Assembly: GCA_022703505.1 (NCBI GenBank)
Contig: JAKLDN010000001.1
Coordinates: forward strand, 407,389-471,388
Length of the DNA: 64,000 bases
Source of the DNA: Spirochaetota bacterium
GTDB taxonomy: Bacteria > Spirochaetota > Spirochaetia > Treponematales > UBA12059
Direction: 5' to 3'
In this document: positions 41,690 to 49,694 of the stretch, one piece after another
Layout: every line of letters starts with the position of its first letter
Numbering within the stretch: position 1 is the first letter of the stretch
Notes under the pieces: generated by a model
What the model was told of the DNA's origin: nothing
Seen by the model: only the letters and a program-made list of their open reading frames with translations
The model's database searches: none
Made by a program: the position numbers and the translations under genes

Positions 41690-42962
41690 GCATCTCCCGG
41701 GCGGTTTGTACCATACGCTCATTTAGGATCCCGATATCCTTGGGGAAGATCCGCGCTGTAAAGACGAGAACGATCCCACAGATCACCCAGAAGGAGGCGC
41801 TGATCGTCAGGGCACCGGAAAGCCCCACCGCCACGGAAAGCATCCCCGCCACCCATCGACCCAGGCCTGTCCCCAGGGAATCGGTCAGGTTGAAGATAGA
41901 GAAGATAGGTCCCCGGTCTTCGGGGGGATTCACGTCCAGAAGCATGGTCCGCATATTGGGGCCCGTCATTGCGGCGAAGAAGGCGGCCAGGAAGCCCGCG
42001 GCGGACAGGAGGGGGATGGAACCCCGGAGCGTGACCACTCCCAGGGTGCCCAGACAGCCCAGGAAGGTCGTTACTCCGCAGAAGAGAGGCAGGTCTTTTG
42101 CAGAACGCCGGAACACGAGCTCTCCGAGCTTTCCGCCCGCAAGGTTTCCTGCGACCATCCCTGCCCCGAAGACCATGTAAACTGCGGTTGCCTGCCCCAC
42201 GGATAACCCCTTCGAGGTTTCCAAAAACTTGTTGAGGAAGAAGAAGGCCCCCCAGGGGATGGTCCCCGCGATGCCCTGGATGAAGAGGTAGACGTTCGTA
42301 GGCACCTTGCCTAGGCGGGCATAATCCTGGACCCGGATATGCTTGGGGTAGAGGATTCCGGCTTCCACGAGCTCCCGGGTGGCTTCCTCGCTGGCCGCGG
42401 CCCGAGGTTCAGGCACCAGGAACCAGAAAGCTAAGAGCAGGGGAATATTCGGAACCGCAGCCAGGAAGAAGGGCAGACGCCAGCCCGCGGCCTGGCCTAC
42501 AAAGCCGCCCAGGACCGGCCCGGCTATGGCCCCGAGGCCGAAGGAGGTGGTCAGGATAGCCGAAGCCATGGGCCTCTCCTTCTCGTTATAGATGTCCCCC
42601 AGAATGGAGAAAACCAGAGGGAACGCGGCCCCCACCCCGATTCCCGTCAGTATCCGCAGGGCGAAGAAGACTTCCCAAGATGGGGACAGAGCTGTCAAGG
42701 CGCAGGGTATCTCCCCCAGGGCCACAGAGAACACGAACAGCTTCTTCCGGCTGGCCTTGTCCGCGAAGTAGCCCCAGAACAGGGACACAACGGCTCCGAC
42801 GACCGTGAACAGGGCCATCATGGCGCCCACGGCGGAGTCGTCCACCCCGAACTCGGCTTCGATGGTGACCAGCATGGGGGCCATGACCTGGGTATCCGCG
42901 TTCAGGGCCACCATGGACGCGGCCATAAGGACGAGTAGGAGAGTCTTTTGGGTCTTGGTCAT
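41670..42962 (-). CDS. MFS transporter
   Basis: 430 residues, twelve likely helices. MFS signature GYFADKASRKKLF lies between helices 2 and 3, and a long central loop (about 190-230) separates the halves. The start MTKTQKTLLLVLMAASMVALNADTQVMAPML suits the sugar/anion branch, but the substrate is unknown. ATG at 42962 follows AGAAAGGAGCG. The C-terminus is odd: its last residues RGQSST and the stop codon are read through the third 13-bp repeat copy (41677-41689), so the native tail seems to have been replaced or extended. A 12/13 copy at 42682-42694 encodes ALSP. Confidence 0.88.
   Translation of the reverse strand: MTKTQKTLLLVLMAASMVALNADTQVMAPMLVTIEAEFGVDDSAVGAMMALFTVVGAVVSLFWGYFADKASRKKLFVFSVALGEIPCALTALSPSWEVFFALRILTGIGVGAAFPLVFSILGDIYNEKERPMASAILTTSFGLGAIAGPVLGGFVGQAAGWRLPFFLAAVPNIPLLLAFWFLVPEPRAAASEEATRELVEAGILYPKHIRVQDYARLGKVPTNVYLFIQGIAGTIPWGAFFFLNKFLETSKGLSVGQATAVYMVFGAGMVAGNLAGGKLGELVFRRSAKDLPLFCGVTTFLGCLGTLGVVTLRGSIPLLSAAGFLAAFFAAMTGPNMRTMLLDVNPPEDRGPIFSIFNLTDSLGTGLGRWVAGMLSVAVGLSGALTISASFWVICGIVLVFTARIFPKDIGILNERMVQTAREMRGQSST
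42682..42694 (+). repeat. GGGGACAGAGCTC dispersed repeat, 12 of 13
   Basis: GGGGACAGAGCTG inside the MFS gene, antisense, encoding ALSP in LTALSPSWEV. Confidence 0.7.
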
Positions 42963-42983
42963 GCGCGCTCCTTTCTGCCGGTG

Positions 42984-44126
42984 TTACGAACCTTGTGAAG
43001 CTCCGGGCGGGTCAAACGGAGTCGCCGGTGCCGCATGTTCCGGTTCGCTCCCCTTCTTGCGGACCGCAGCCCGGAAGGATCCCAGGATGATGGAAGCCGG
43101 TTCTAGCATCGGGACGTTCTCGCAGACGATCTTCACGATCACGGTCATGGGCACCGCCAGAATAAGGCCCGCGAAGCCCCAGAGCCAGCCCCAGGCCAGC
43201 ATGGACACCAGGATCACGAAGGGGGAGAGGCCCAGGTTGTCTCCCTGGACCTTGGGCTCCAGGACGTTCCCCAGGACCATGTTGACGCCCACCATGATGG
43301 CCAGAGAACCCGCGATGGGTCCCGGCTCCGGCCAAAATTGGACCAGGGCGAAGACGCCCACCCCCGCACCGGCCGCCACACTGCCAATGTTAGGGATGAA
43401 GTTTAGGATGAACGATACGACCCCCCATACTACGGGGAAGTCCATCCCCAGGAGGGACAGACCCAGGGTCACGAGGACACCGGTGGCCAGGGAAATCAGG
43501 AACTTCACGGTCAGGTACCGGGCCACCTGGTTCACCACATCCGAGGCTGCCTTCTTGATCCTGCCCGAAAGCTTGTCCTCGAAGGCCAGCTCGATCTTGT
43601 CCCGGAAATGGGAGATCTCCAGGAGCAGGAAGGCCACGAAGAGCAGGACCATGACGGCATCCTTGAGAAAGCCCAGGAAAGCCTCGGAAAGCTGGAAGGC
43701 CAGGCCTTGAACCCGGACCCGGAGGCCTAGCTGGCCCCAGAGGTTCTGGAAAAAGGTCAGGTGCTCGTCGTAGGGCAGGCTGAACACCTCGGCGACCCGG
43801 GAATAGATCTCCGAGAACCTCCGCTCATACTTCGGGTAGAGGGTCAGGATGGTCCGGCCCGAGGAAAAAAGGATGACGCCGATGAGGTACAGTCCGGCTC
43901 CGATAAATAATATGGAAAGCAGGATTCCTATTATGCGGGGAATCCGGAGCTTCTCCAGCGCAAAGACCAGCGGCTCCAGTACGAAGGAAAGGAGAACGGC
44001 TATCGTGAAGGGAAGGAGCACCGGGGCCGTGATCTTGAGGACCGCTCCCGCAAGGATCAGGGCGATGAATCCCAGAAGGTAGAAATTGGACCGTCCGGAA
44101 TTGAAGTTCTTCAAGCGATCGGGCAT
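42984..44126 (-). CDS. AI-2E family transporter (PerM-like)
   Basis: About 380 residues, seven or eight likely helices. [39 protein letters not shown]-type N-terminal helices and the late segment [32 protein letters not shown] are typical. Members range from AI-2 exporters to Na+/H+ antiporters, so the substrate is not known. ATG at 44126 follows a seven-G stretch acting as ribosome site. An upstream in-frame reading would include ALSP peptides from the repeats at 44233-44293 and is not used. Confidence 0.9.
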   Translation of the reverse strand: MPDRLKNFNSGRSNFYLLGFIALILAGAVLKITAPVLLPFTIAVLLSFVLEPLVFALEKLRIPRIIGILLSILFIGAGLYLIGVILFSSGRTILTLYPKYERRFSEIYSRVAEVFSLPYDEHLTFFQNLWGQLGLRVRVQGLAFQLSEAFLGFLKDAVMVLLFVAFLLLEISHFRDKIELAFEDKLSGRIKKAASDVVNQVARYLTVKFLISLATGVLVTLGLSLLGMDFPVVWGVVSFILNFIPNIGSVAAGAGVGVFALVQFWPEPGPIAGSLAIMVGVNMVLGNVLEPKVQGDNLGLSPFVILVSMLAWGWLWGFAGLILAVPMTVIVKIVCENVPMLEPASIILGSFRAAVRKKGSEPEHAAPATPFDPPGASQGS

Positions 44127-44232
44127 GCCCCCCCCTTGATGTCCGCCGGAGTCGCAGTACCTCGCGCCGGCGGCACCAGCATGGCTCGGCATACCCCGAA
44201 AGGTCAAGCTTCCAACGCTGCGTCCAGCATCC

Positions 44233-44293
44233 GGGGACAGAGCTTCCCGGGGGCAAAACATCCTGCGGACAGAACTCCCCGGGGACAGAGCTT
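44233..44293 (+). repeat. GGGGACAGAGCTY cluster upstream of tdh
   Basis: Two copies of GGGGACAGAGCTT (44233-44245, 44281-44293; 12 of 13) and a weaker one (44265-44277, GCGGACAGAACTC). All point the same way and lie between the divergent AI-2E-type gene and tdh. Confidence 0.75.
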
Positions 44294-44389
44294 CCCGGCC
44301 GTCCAAAAGGGTTGTATACTACTGTTCGCCGAGCCGGAGCCGCCCCGATCCCCCCGCGGAAAGCTGCCCGGCAAGCCCAAGGAGACGAC

Positions 44390-45412
44390 ATGAAAGCCCT
44401 CGTGAAGAAATACTCGAAGCCCGGACTCTGGATGGAGGACGTCCCCATGCCCAAGGTGGGGGACAACGACCTGTTGATCAAGGTCAAGAAAACGGCGATC
44501 TGCGGAACCGATGTCCATATATGGAAATGGGACGCCTGGGCCCAGAAGACCATCGCGATCGGACAAACGGTGGGCCACGAGTTCGTGGGCGAGATCGTTG
44601 AAATGGGCCGCGCGGTGGAGGGCTACAAAGTCGGCGAGCGGGTGTCCGCGGAGGGCCACATCGTCTGCGGGGTCTGCCGGGCTTGCCGTGCCGGGAAGCA
44701 CCACCTCTGTCCGAACACCCGCGGGATAGGCGTCAACCGGGACGGGTGCTTCGCGGAGTACGTGTCCGTACCGGCCTACAACGCCCTCCACATCCACAGC
44801 TCTGTCCCCGACGAGATCGCCTCCATCTTCGACCCCTTCGGGAACGCCACCCACACGGCCCTGTCCTTCGACATGGTCGGGGAGGACGTCCTCATCACCG
44901 GAGCGGGCCCGATCGGCTGCATGGCCGCCGCCATCGCCCGGCACGTGGGTGCCCGGAACGTGGTGGTCACGGATGTAAACGACTACCGTCTGGACCTGGC
45001 CCGGAAGCTTGGAGCCAGCCGGACCGTCAACGTAGCCCGGGAACGCCTGATGGACGTCCAGAAAGAGTTGGGGATGGTAGGCGGCTTCGACGTGGGTTTG
45101 GAGATGTCCGGATCCCCCGCGGCCTTCGAGGAGATGCTGGCGAACATGTACAACGGCGGCCGCATCGCCCTCCTGGGTCTCCTGCCGAGCGGCACGGGGA
45201 TAGACTGGGAGAAGGTCATCTTCAAGGGGCTGTTCATCAAGGGGATCTACGGCCGGGAAATGTTCGAGACCTGGTACAAGATGCAGGCTATGGTCCTGTC
45301 CGGCCTGGACATCAGCCCGGTCATAACCCATCGGTACTCCTTCGGCGACTTCGAGAAGGGCTTCGCGGACATGGTATCCGGACAGTCCGGCAAGGTGGTC
45401 CTCTCGTTCTAG
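44390..45412 (+). CDS. tdh: L-threonine 3-dehydrogenase
   Basis: About 340 residues, zinc-dependent medium-chain dehydrogenase very close to E. coli Tdh over its whole length: [18 protein letters not shown] near 34, VGHEFVGE near 60, a structural-zinc cysteine cluster ([15 protein letters not shown]), [20 protein letters not shown] near 163 and [19 protein letters not shown] near 278. It oxidises threonine to 2-amino-3-oxobutyrate with NAD+. AAGGAGACGAC precedes the ATG, and TATACT at 44315-44320 is a likely -10. The peptide SSVP at 44797-44809 is encoded by a 12/13 repeat copy but does not lengthen the protein relative to E. coli Tdh. No kbl ligase gene is adjacent. Confidence 0.97.
   Translation: MKALVKKYSKPGLWMEDVPMPKVGDNDLLIKVKKTAICGTDVHIWKWDAWAQKTIAIGQTVGHEFVGEIVEMGRAVEGYKVGERVSAEGHIVCGVCRACRAGKHHLCPNTRGIGVNRDGCFAEYVSVPAYNALHIHSSVPDEIASIFDPFGNATHTALSFDMVGEDVLITGAGPIGCMAAAIARHVGARNVVVTDVNDYRLDLARKLGASRTVNVARERLMDVQKELGMVGGFDVGLEMSGSPAAFEEMLANMYNGGRIALLGLLPSGTGIDWEKVIFKGLFIKGIYGREMFETWYKMQAMVLSGLDISPVITHRYSFGDFEKGFADMVSGQSGKVVLSF
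44797..44809 (-). repeat. GGGGACAGAGCTC dispersed repeat, 12 of 13
   Basis: Last base changed; antisense within tdh. The protein keeps its family length here, so this is replacement or chance, not insertion. Confidence 0.6.
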
Positions 45413-45440
45413 GCGGTTCGGCGTCGGCCGCGGGACGGTC

Positions 45441-45469
45441 TTGTGCAGAACCCCGCGGCCCGGCATACT
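45441..45469 (+). promoter_or_regulatory. Promoter of the Rsm22-like gene (leaderless type)
   Basis: TTGTGC (45441-45446), 17-bp spacer, CATACT (45464-45469), then 6 nt to a GTG start at 45476. Confidence 0.6.
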
Positions 45470-45475
45470 CGCACC

Positions 45476-47032
45476 GTGAGCGAACCCCAGAAGAAGCGGC
45501 CCGGCTCCGGGCCCCGGAAGAATGACCCCCGGTCCGACCGCAGGCCCTCCTCCCCCGGTACCCGTCCCTTCCGGGGCGGCCCCGAACGGGAATCCCCGTC
45601 CCCGGGGCGGCCCGGTCCGCGCCGCCCCGGACCCCCGAGAGGGGCGCCATTCCGGAGCGGGGACAGAGCTCCCGGCACGCGGGAGCCGAACCGCCCCGAA
45701 GCCCCCGTCCATGCCCGCCACGAGGACGGAGACCCGATAACCGCATACCTGGCGTCCCAGGAAGGCGTACGGACCGGGGGCGGGATGAAAGCCCGCTTCG
45801 TGGCCCCCTTCGGGGCGCCCAAGAACGCCGGATCCGACCTCGAAGCCTTCCTGGCCGCGGTCTCCGAGACCTTCCCGGTCCAGGAATCCCGCAGACGGTA
45901 CCTCAAGGAGGACGTGCTAACCCTCTGGCGAGACCTCACCAGCGAGCGGAGCCTCCGCTTCGCGGACTACCTCGGGAAACCTTCCGCCCTGGCCGCCTAC
46001 GTGCGGTACTTCATGGCCTGGAACGTGGTGCGCCTGGTTCCCGTCCTGGCCGGCCTGCCCCTCGATCCTCCCGAAGGCGCGACGATCCTGGACATCGGCT
46101 CCGGCCCTCTCACCCTGCCCATCGCCCTGTGGATAGCCCGTCCGGACCTCCGGGACCGGGGCCTCCGCATCCTCTGCACGGACCGGGTCCGGAAGCCTAT
46201 GGAATCCGGCGCGGCCCTCCTGGACGCCCTCCGGCTCAAGACCGGGGGGCCCGTCCTGGGGGACGGAGCCTGGAGGGTGGAGACCCGGCACGCGGTCTTC
46301 CCGGACACAGGCGGTCCCGGCAAGGCGGACGTCGTGTGCTCCGCGAACGCCTTCACCGAGTTCTTCTGGAGCGCATCCGCCCGCCGGGACAGCAACTTGG
46401 GAGAACGAGCCGCGGTTCTGCTTTCCGACCTGGCCGCCGCCTGCAAGCCCGGCGGCCTCCTGTTCATCGCCGAGCCCGGGGAACCCCGGTCCGGGGCCAT
46501 GCTCTCCGCGCTCCGGGAGGCGGCCCTCCTCTCGGGACTGCGGGTCGAGTCCCCCTGCCCCCACGCCCGGGCCTGCCCCATGCCGGGGGCCTTCGGCGGC
46601 CTGGGAGACCGGGTGGACGGCAAGGCCCGCTCGGCTCTGCCCCCGGTCCACTCGCCGAAGTGGCGCCCCAAGATGCCCTGGTGCCACTTCCCGGTGCCCC
46701 TCGACACGGCTCCTTCAGCCCTGACGCGGTTCTCCGAGGAGGTGGGGCTGCCCAAGGAGCGGCTGACCGTGTCGTGGTTGGCCCTCCGCAAGCCCGCCGT
46801 CGGGGACAGAGCTCCGGAGGCGGAGCAGAAGGGTCCCCTCCGCACCCGCCTGGTCTCGGACCCCATCCGCCTCCCCGGAGGCTGGGACGGCCGCTACGCC
46901 TGTTCCGACCTGGGCTATACGCTGGTCGTGGGCGCCGCGGCCCGGGAAGGGCCCGGAAGTCTGCTCGATCTCGACCGGCCCGCCCGGATATCCCGGGACG
47001 AGAAGTCCGGGGCGGTTATAGCGGGCCCTTGA
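45476..47032 (+). CDS. Rsm22/METTL17-like ribosomal small-subunit methyltransferase
   Basis: About 518 residues. The first 100 are low-complexity (proline, arginine, glycine) and hold an exact 13-bp repeat. A class I methyltransferase follows, with ATILDIGSGPLTLPIALW near 205. The distinctive cysteine set CPHARACP near 362 and WCHFPVPLD near 402, plus a late YACSDLGYT, matches Rsm22/METTL17, which acts in small-subunit assembly and binds an iron-sulfur cluster in mitochondria. GTG at 45476 is 6 nt after CATACT, so leaderless. A second exact repeat encodes GDRA (46802-46814). The promoter of the downstream tRNA pair overlaps its stop codon. Confidence 0.85.
   Translation: MSEPQKKRPGSGPRKNDPRSDRRPSSPGTRPFRGGPERESPSPGRPGPRRPGPPRGAPFRSGDRAPGTREPNRPEAPVHARHEDGDPITAYLASQEGVRTGGGMKARFVAPFGAPKNAGSDLEAFLAAVSETFPVQESRRRYLKEDVLTLWRDLTSERSLRFADYLGKPSALAAYVRYFMAWNVVRLVPVLAGLPLDPPEGATILDIGSGPLTLPIALWIARPDLRDRGLRILCTDRVRKPMESGAALLDALRLKTGGPVLGDGAWRVETRHAVFPDTGGPGKADVVCSANAFTEFFWSASARRDSNLGERAAVLLSDLAAACKPGGLLFIAEPGEPRSGAMLSALREAALLSGLRVESPCPHARACPMPGAFGGLGDRVDGKARSALPPVHSPKWRPKMPWCHFPVPLDTAPSALTRFSEEVGLPKERLTVSWLALRKPAVGDRAPEAEQKGPLRTRLVSDPIRLPGGWDGRYACSDLGYTLVVGAAAREGPGSLLDLDRPARISRDEKSGAVIAGP
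45659..45671 (+). repeat. GGGGACAGAGCTC dispersed repeat, exact copy
   Basis: Sense orientation in the disordered N-terminal region of the Rsm22-like gene, encoding GDRA. Confidence 0.85.
46802..46814 (+). repeat. GGGGACAGAGCTC dispersed repeat, exact copy
   Basis: Sense orientation in the Rsm22-like gene, encoding GDRA in AVGDRAPEAEQKG, at a loop after the methyltransferase core. Confidence 0.85.
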
Positions 47033-47057
47033 CATCCGAAGGCCCGATCGCTATAGT
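47029..47057 (+). promoter_or_regulatory. Promoter of the tRNA-Asp/tRNA-Pro pair
   Basis: TTGACA (47029-47034), 17-bp spacer, TATAGT (47052-47057). The -35 box overlaps the stop codon of the Rsm22-like gene (47030-47032). Confidence 0.75.
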
Positions 47058-47080
47058 TCCCTCCTGTCAGCGATGACGCT

Positions 47081-47155
47081 GGGGGCGTAGCGAAGCTGGT
47101 TTATCGCGCCGGCCTGTCAAGCCGGAGATCGCGGGTTCAAGCCCCGTCGCTCCCG
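47081..47155 (+). tRNA. tRNA-Asp (anticodon GTC)
   Basis: 75 nt. Acceptor GGGGGCG/CGCTCCC, D-stem GCGA/TCGC, anticodon stem CCGGC/GCCGG with loop CTGTCAA (anticodon GTC), T-arm GCGGG-TTCAAGC-CCCGT, discriminator G. CCA is not encoded. Confidence 0.95.
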
Positions 47156-47156
47156 T

Positions 47157-47184
47157 ATCCCGCCTCGCGGCGGGATTTTTCTTT
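47157..47184 (+). terminator. Hairpin with T-run between the two tRNAs
   Basis: ATCCCGCC/GGCGGGAT followed by TTTTTCTTTCT. It looks like an intrinsic terminator but leaves only 3 nt before tRNA-Pro, so tRNA-Pro either depends on read-through or uses this as a processing signal. Confidence 0.6.
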
Positions 47185-47187
47185 CTG

Positions 47188-47260
47188 CGGGCTGTAGCGC
47201 AGGGGCTAGCGCGCTTGGTTCGGGACCAAGATGTCGGTGGTTCAAATCCACTCAGCCCGA
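47188..47260 (+). tRNA. tRNA-Pro (anticodon CGG)
   Basis: 73 nt. Acceptor CGGGCTG/CAGCCCG, D-stem GCGC/GCGC, anticodon stem CTTGG/CCAAG with loop TTCGGGA (anticodon CGG), T-arm GGTGG-TTCAAAT-CCACT, discriminator A. CCA is not encoded. Confidence 0.95.
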
Positions 47261-47269
47261 TCTTTGATC

Positions 47270-47304
47270 AGAGCCGCGTCGAAAGACGCGGCTCTTCACT
47301 TTTC
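47270..47304 (+). terminator. Terminator of the tRNA pair
   Basis: AGAGCCGCGTC/GACGCGGCTCT with GAAA loop, then TCACTTTTC. Confidence 0.7.
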
Positions 47305-47327
47305 TCAAGGTGGTCGCCGCTTCGTGG

Positions 47328-47503
47328 CGTCCACTCAGCCCATTTTTGCTGAGTGGATTTGAAGCGGAGCGCCGTGGCGAGCGTAGGCGAGCCTGAGGCG
47401 CAGGGATGCGCCGAGAGGCGCGGAGCCGGCCCGAAACGAGGAGCCAGGACGGCTCCTGTGGAGACCAAATCCGCGCTCCGCGCGGTTTACTCTAGGAAAC
47501 GAT
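47328..47503 (+). repeat. tRNA-Pro downstream element with copied T-arm
   Basis: Holds a direct copy of the tRNA 3' end (TCCACTCAGCCCA, 47330-47342) and a 16-bp perfect inverted copy of the T-arm (GCTGAGTGGATTTGAA, 47348-47363). A palindromic GC-rich core follows with GCGCAGGGATGC (47398-47409), then CCAAATCCGCGC near 47464, then TAGGAAACGAT (47493-47503). The core and TAGGAAACGAT also occur behind tRNA-Ala, while each T-arm copy matches its own tRNA. The rest of the gap to 47599 has no gene. Confidence 0.6.
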
Positions 47504-47599
47504 CCTCGCGCGGCCTCGGTCCGCGTCGGTCCCCCGAGTAGCGCACCCGACCGACGCTGGCAAGGCGAGAAATCCGGGCGAGGTGACCCTTATTCTGGA

Positions 47600-47628
47600 T
47601 TGCACCTCGACGCCCGCTCCGCCATACT
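47600..47628 (+). promoter_or_regulatory. Promoter of the MFS gene at 47635 (leaderless type)
   Basis: TTGCAC (47600-47605), 17-bp spacer, CATACT (47623-47628), then 6 nt to the ATG at 47635. Confidence 0.6.
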
Positions 47629-47634
47629 CTCCCC

Positions 47635-48777
47635 ATGCTCCAGACCCTAGCGTACTACCTGGCCTTCCTGATCATCGGCTTGGCCACCGCGTCCTTCGGC
47701 CCCGGATTGCCCGAGTTCGCCCGGAACACGGGCGCCAGCTTGGCCGCCCTGTCGAACCTATTCCTCTTCCACCGGGTCGGCTACATAGCCGGGTCCCTGG
47801 GGGGCGGCCGGCTCCTGGACCGGACCCGGGGCAACCGCCTGACCGGATTGGTCCTGGGGCTCATCGCCCTGGGCCTCGTCTCCGTCTCCCGGGCCGCCGT
47901 CCTACCGGTCCTCCTGGGGAGCATCCTGGTCCTGGGCCTGTCCCAGGGCACGGCGGAGACGGGGGCGAACACGGGGGTCGTCCGCCTCCACGGGGACAGA
48001 GCCGGACCGTACATGAACGGCCTCCACCTGTCCTTCGGGGTCGGCGCCCTGCTCTCCCCTCTCCTTCTGTCCGCGTCCCGGGCCGGGACGGGATCCTTCC
48101 GGGCGGCCTACGCCGGCTTCGCGGCCCTGGCCGCCCTGGCGGGACTCTGGATCCTCCGCCTGCCCGAACCCCCGGCCCGCTCCCGGGGCGCAGGGGAGGC
48201 CGGCCGGAACCCGCTTTCATTCTGGATGATCGCCGGAATTTTGTTCTTCACCGTCGCGGGGGAGGCGGGCTTCGCGAACTGGGCCTTCAGCTACGCCCGG
48301 AAGGCCGGCCTGGCCTCCGAGACGGGGGCGGGGCTCCTGACCTCCGCCTACTGGACCTCCCTGACCCTGGGGCGGCTTATCGGGATCGCCCTTGTGCAGC
48401 GGCTCGGCCCGCTCCGGCTGCTGACCCTGATCGTCCCGGGGGCCCTGGCCGGGTCCGCGGTATTCCTGGCCTTCCCGGATGCCGCCTGGGCTGTCTGGAC
48501 GGCCTCCGTCCTACTGGGTCTCTTCCAGGCTTCCGCCGTGCCCGCGTCCTTCACCCTGGCCGGGGACCTGGGGATCCTGTCGGGCTCGACGGCAGGACTC
48601 TTCGGGGCCGTGAGCTCCCTGGGGGGGATGGCCTTACCCTGGCTGATCGGAAGGTATTTTGATTCCACCGGCGGGGCGGTCTTTCCGGTCCTGATCGCCG
48701 CCAGCCAGGCGGCCGCCCTGGCCTGCCTGGTGGGCATCCGGGCGGTCCGGGGAAAGCCGGACGCGGGACGCGGCTGA
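47635..48777 (+). CDS. MFS transporter (sugar-type, twelve helices)
   Basis: 380 residues. LIIGLATASFGPGLPEFARNTGASLAALSNLF and a compact MFS loop (GGGRLLDRTRGNRLTG) suggest the FucP/YfkF-like group. The substrate is unknown. ATG at 47635 is 6 nt downstream of CATACT and has no Shine-Dalgarno. GDRA near residue 121 is encoded by an 11/13 match of the repeat word, which may be chance. The gene stands alone, convergent with pirin. Confidence 0.87.
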   Translation: MLQTLAYYLAFLIIGLATASFGPGLPEFARNTGASLAALSNLFLFHRVGYIAGSLGGGRLLDRTRGNRLTGLVLGLIALGLVSVSRAAVLPVLLGSILVLGLSQGTAETGANTGVVRLHGDRAGPYMNGLHLSFGVGALLSPLLLSASRAGTGSFRAAYAGFAALAALAGLWILRLPEPPARSRGAGEAGRNPLSFWMIAGILFFTVAGEAGFANWAFSYARKAGLASETGAGLLTSAYWTSLTLGRLIGIALVQRLGPLRLLTLIVPGALAGSAVFLAFPDAAWAVWTASVLLGLFQASAVPASFTLAGDLGILSGSTAGLFGAVSSLGGMALPWLIGRYFDSTGGAVFPVLIAASQAAALACLVGIRAVRGKPDAGRG

Positions 48778-48793
48778 GGGTACGGTCGCCCCC

Positions 48794-49645
48794 TCACCCC
48801 TTCCGGATGAAGGTCCCCTCGTCCAGCTCCCGGAATGCCCGGTCCAACTCGGCCCGGGTGTTCATGACGATGGGGCCTCCCCAGGCGATCGGCTCGCCCA
48901 GAGGCGCGCCGGAACAGAACACGCAGCGGACGGGCCCGGCCTTCCCGGCCGCGAGCCGCACCGCGTCCCCGTCCGCGAGGAGGACCGCCCGGCGACGGTC
49001 CTGGAAGGTCCCGGCTTCCGGCGCGTCGAAGGACACCGAGCCCGCCATGATGTACACGAAGGCGGTGTCCCCTGCGGGTACGGGGATCTCGAGGGTGGCC
49101 CCGGGCTCCAGGGCGAGGTCCAGGAGAGTCGCGTCCACGTAGTCCCCCCGCTTGGCGCCCGGGGTTCCCCGGAAGGAGCCGCCCACCACGGCGATCCGGG
49201 TCCCGCCTTCCTCGACCACGGGGATCCTCTCCTTGGGCAGGTCGCCGTAGGCGGGCGGGGACATCTTGCGGGAGGCGGGCATGTTGAGCCAGAGCTGGAG
49301 GCCCAGCATCCGCGGGGATGCCCGGGGCATCTCCTGGTGGACGATCCCGCTTCCGGCGGTCATCCACTGGCAGCCCCCGTCCAGGATGCTCCCCCGGTTG
49401 CCCAGGCTGTCCCCGTGTTCGATGTCCCCCTCCACCAGGAAGGTGACGGTCTCGATCCCCCGGTGGGGATGCCAGGGGAAGCCCCGGACGTAGTCGTCGG
49501 GGTTCTCCGAGTCGAAGGCGTCCAGGAGCAGGAAGGGATCGAAATCCTCGGTGTCCCGGTGGCCCAGGACGCGGACCAGCCGGACCCCCGCCCCGTCCAC
49601 GGCGGGCGCGCCGGTCACGATCTTGCGGATGGTACGGTACCTCAC
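48794..49645 (-). CDS. Pirin family protein
   Basis: About 283 residues, a bicupin. The metal site HPHRGIETVTFLVEGDIEHGDS near 58 and HQEM near 105 fit pirin. The C-terminal cupin holds AFVYIMAGSV. Members include quercetinase-like enzymes and regulators; the function here is open. GTG at 49645 follows GGGGAGGCTTGCC, and a TATAGT box lies near 49690, giving a leader of about 35 nt. Confidence 0.9.
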   Translation of the reverse strand: MRYRTIRKIVTGAPAVDGAGVRLVRVLGHRDTEDFDPFLLLDAFDSENPDDYVRGFPWHPHRGIETVTFLVEGDIEHGDSLGNRGSILDGGCQWMTAGSGIVHQEMPRASPRMLGLQLWLNMPASRKMSPPAYGDLPKERIPVVEEGGTRIAVVGGSFRGTPGAKRGDYVDATLLDLALEPGATLEIPVPAGDTAFVYIMAGSVSFDAPEAGTFQDRRRAVLLADGDAVRLAAGKAGPVRCVFCSGAPLGEPIAWGGPIVMNTRAELDRAFRELDEGTFIRKG

Positions 49646-49694
49646 GGCAAGCCTCCCCGCGTCCCCGTCGCGGGGGCGCACCTCAACTATAGTG

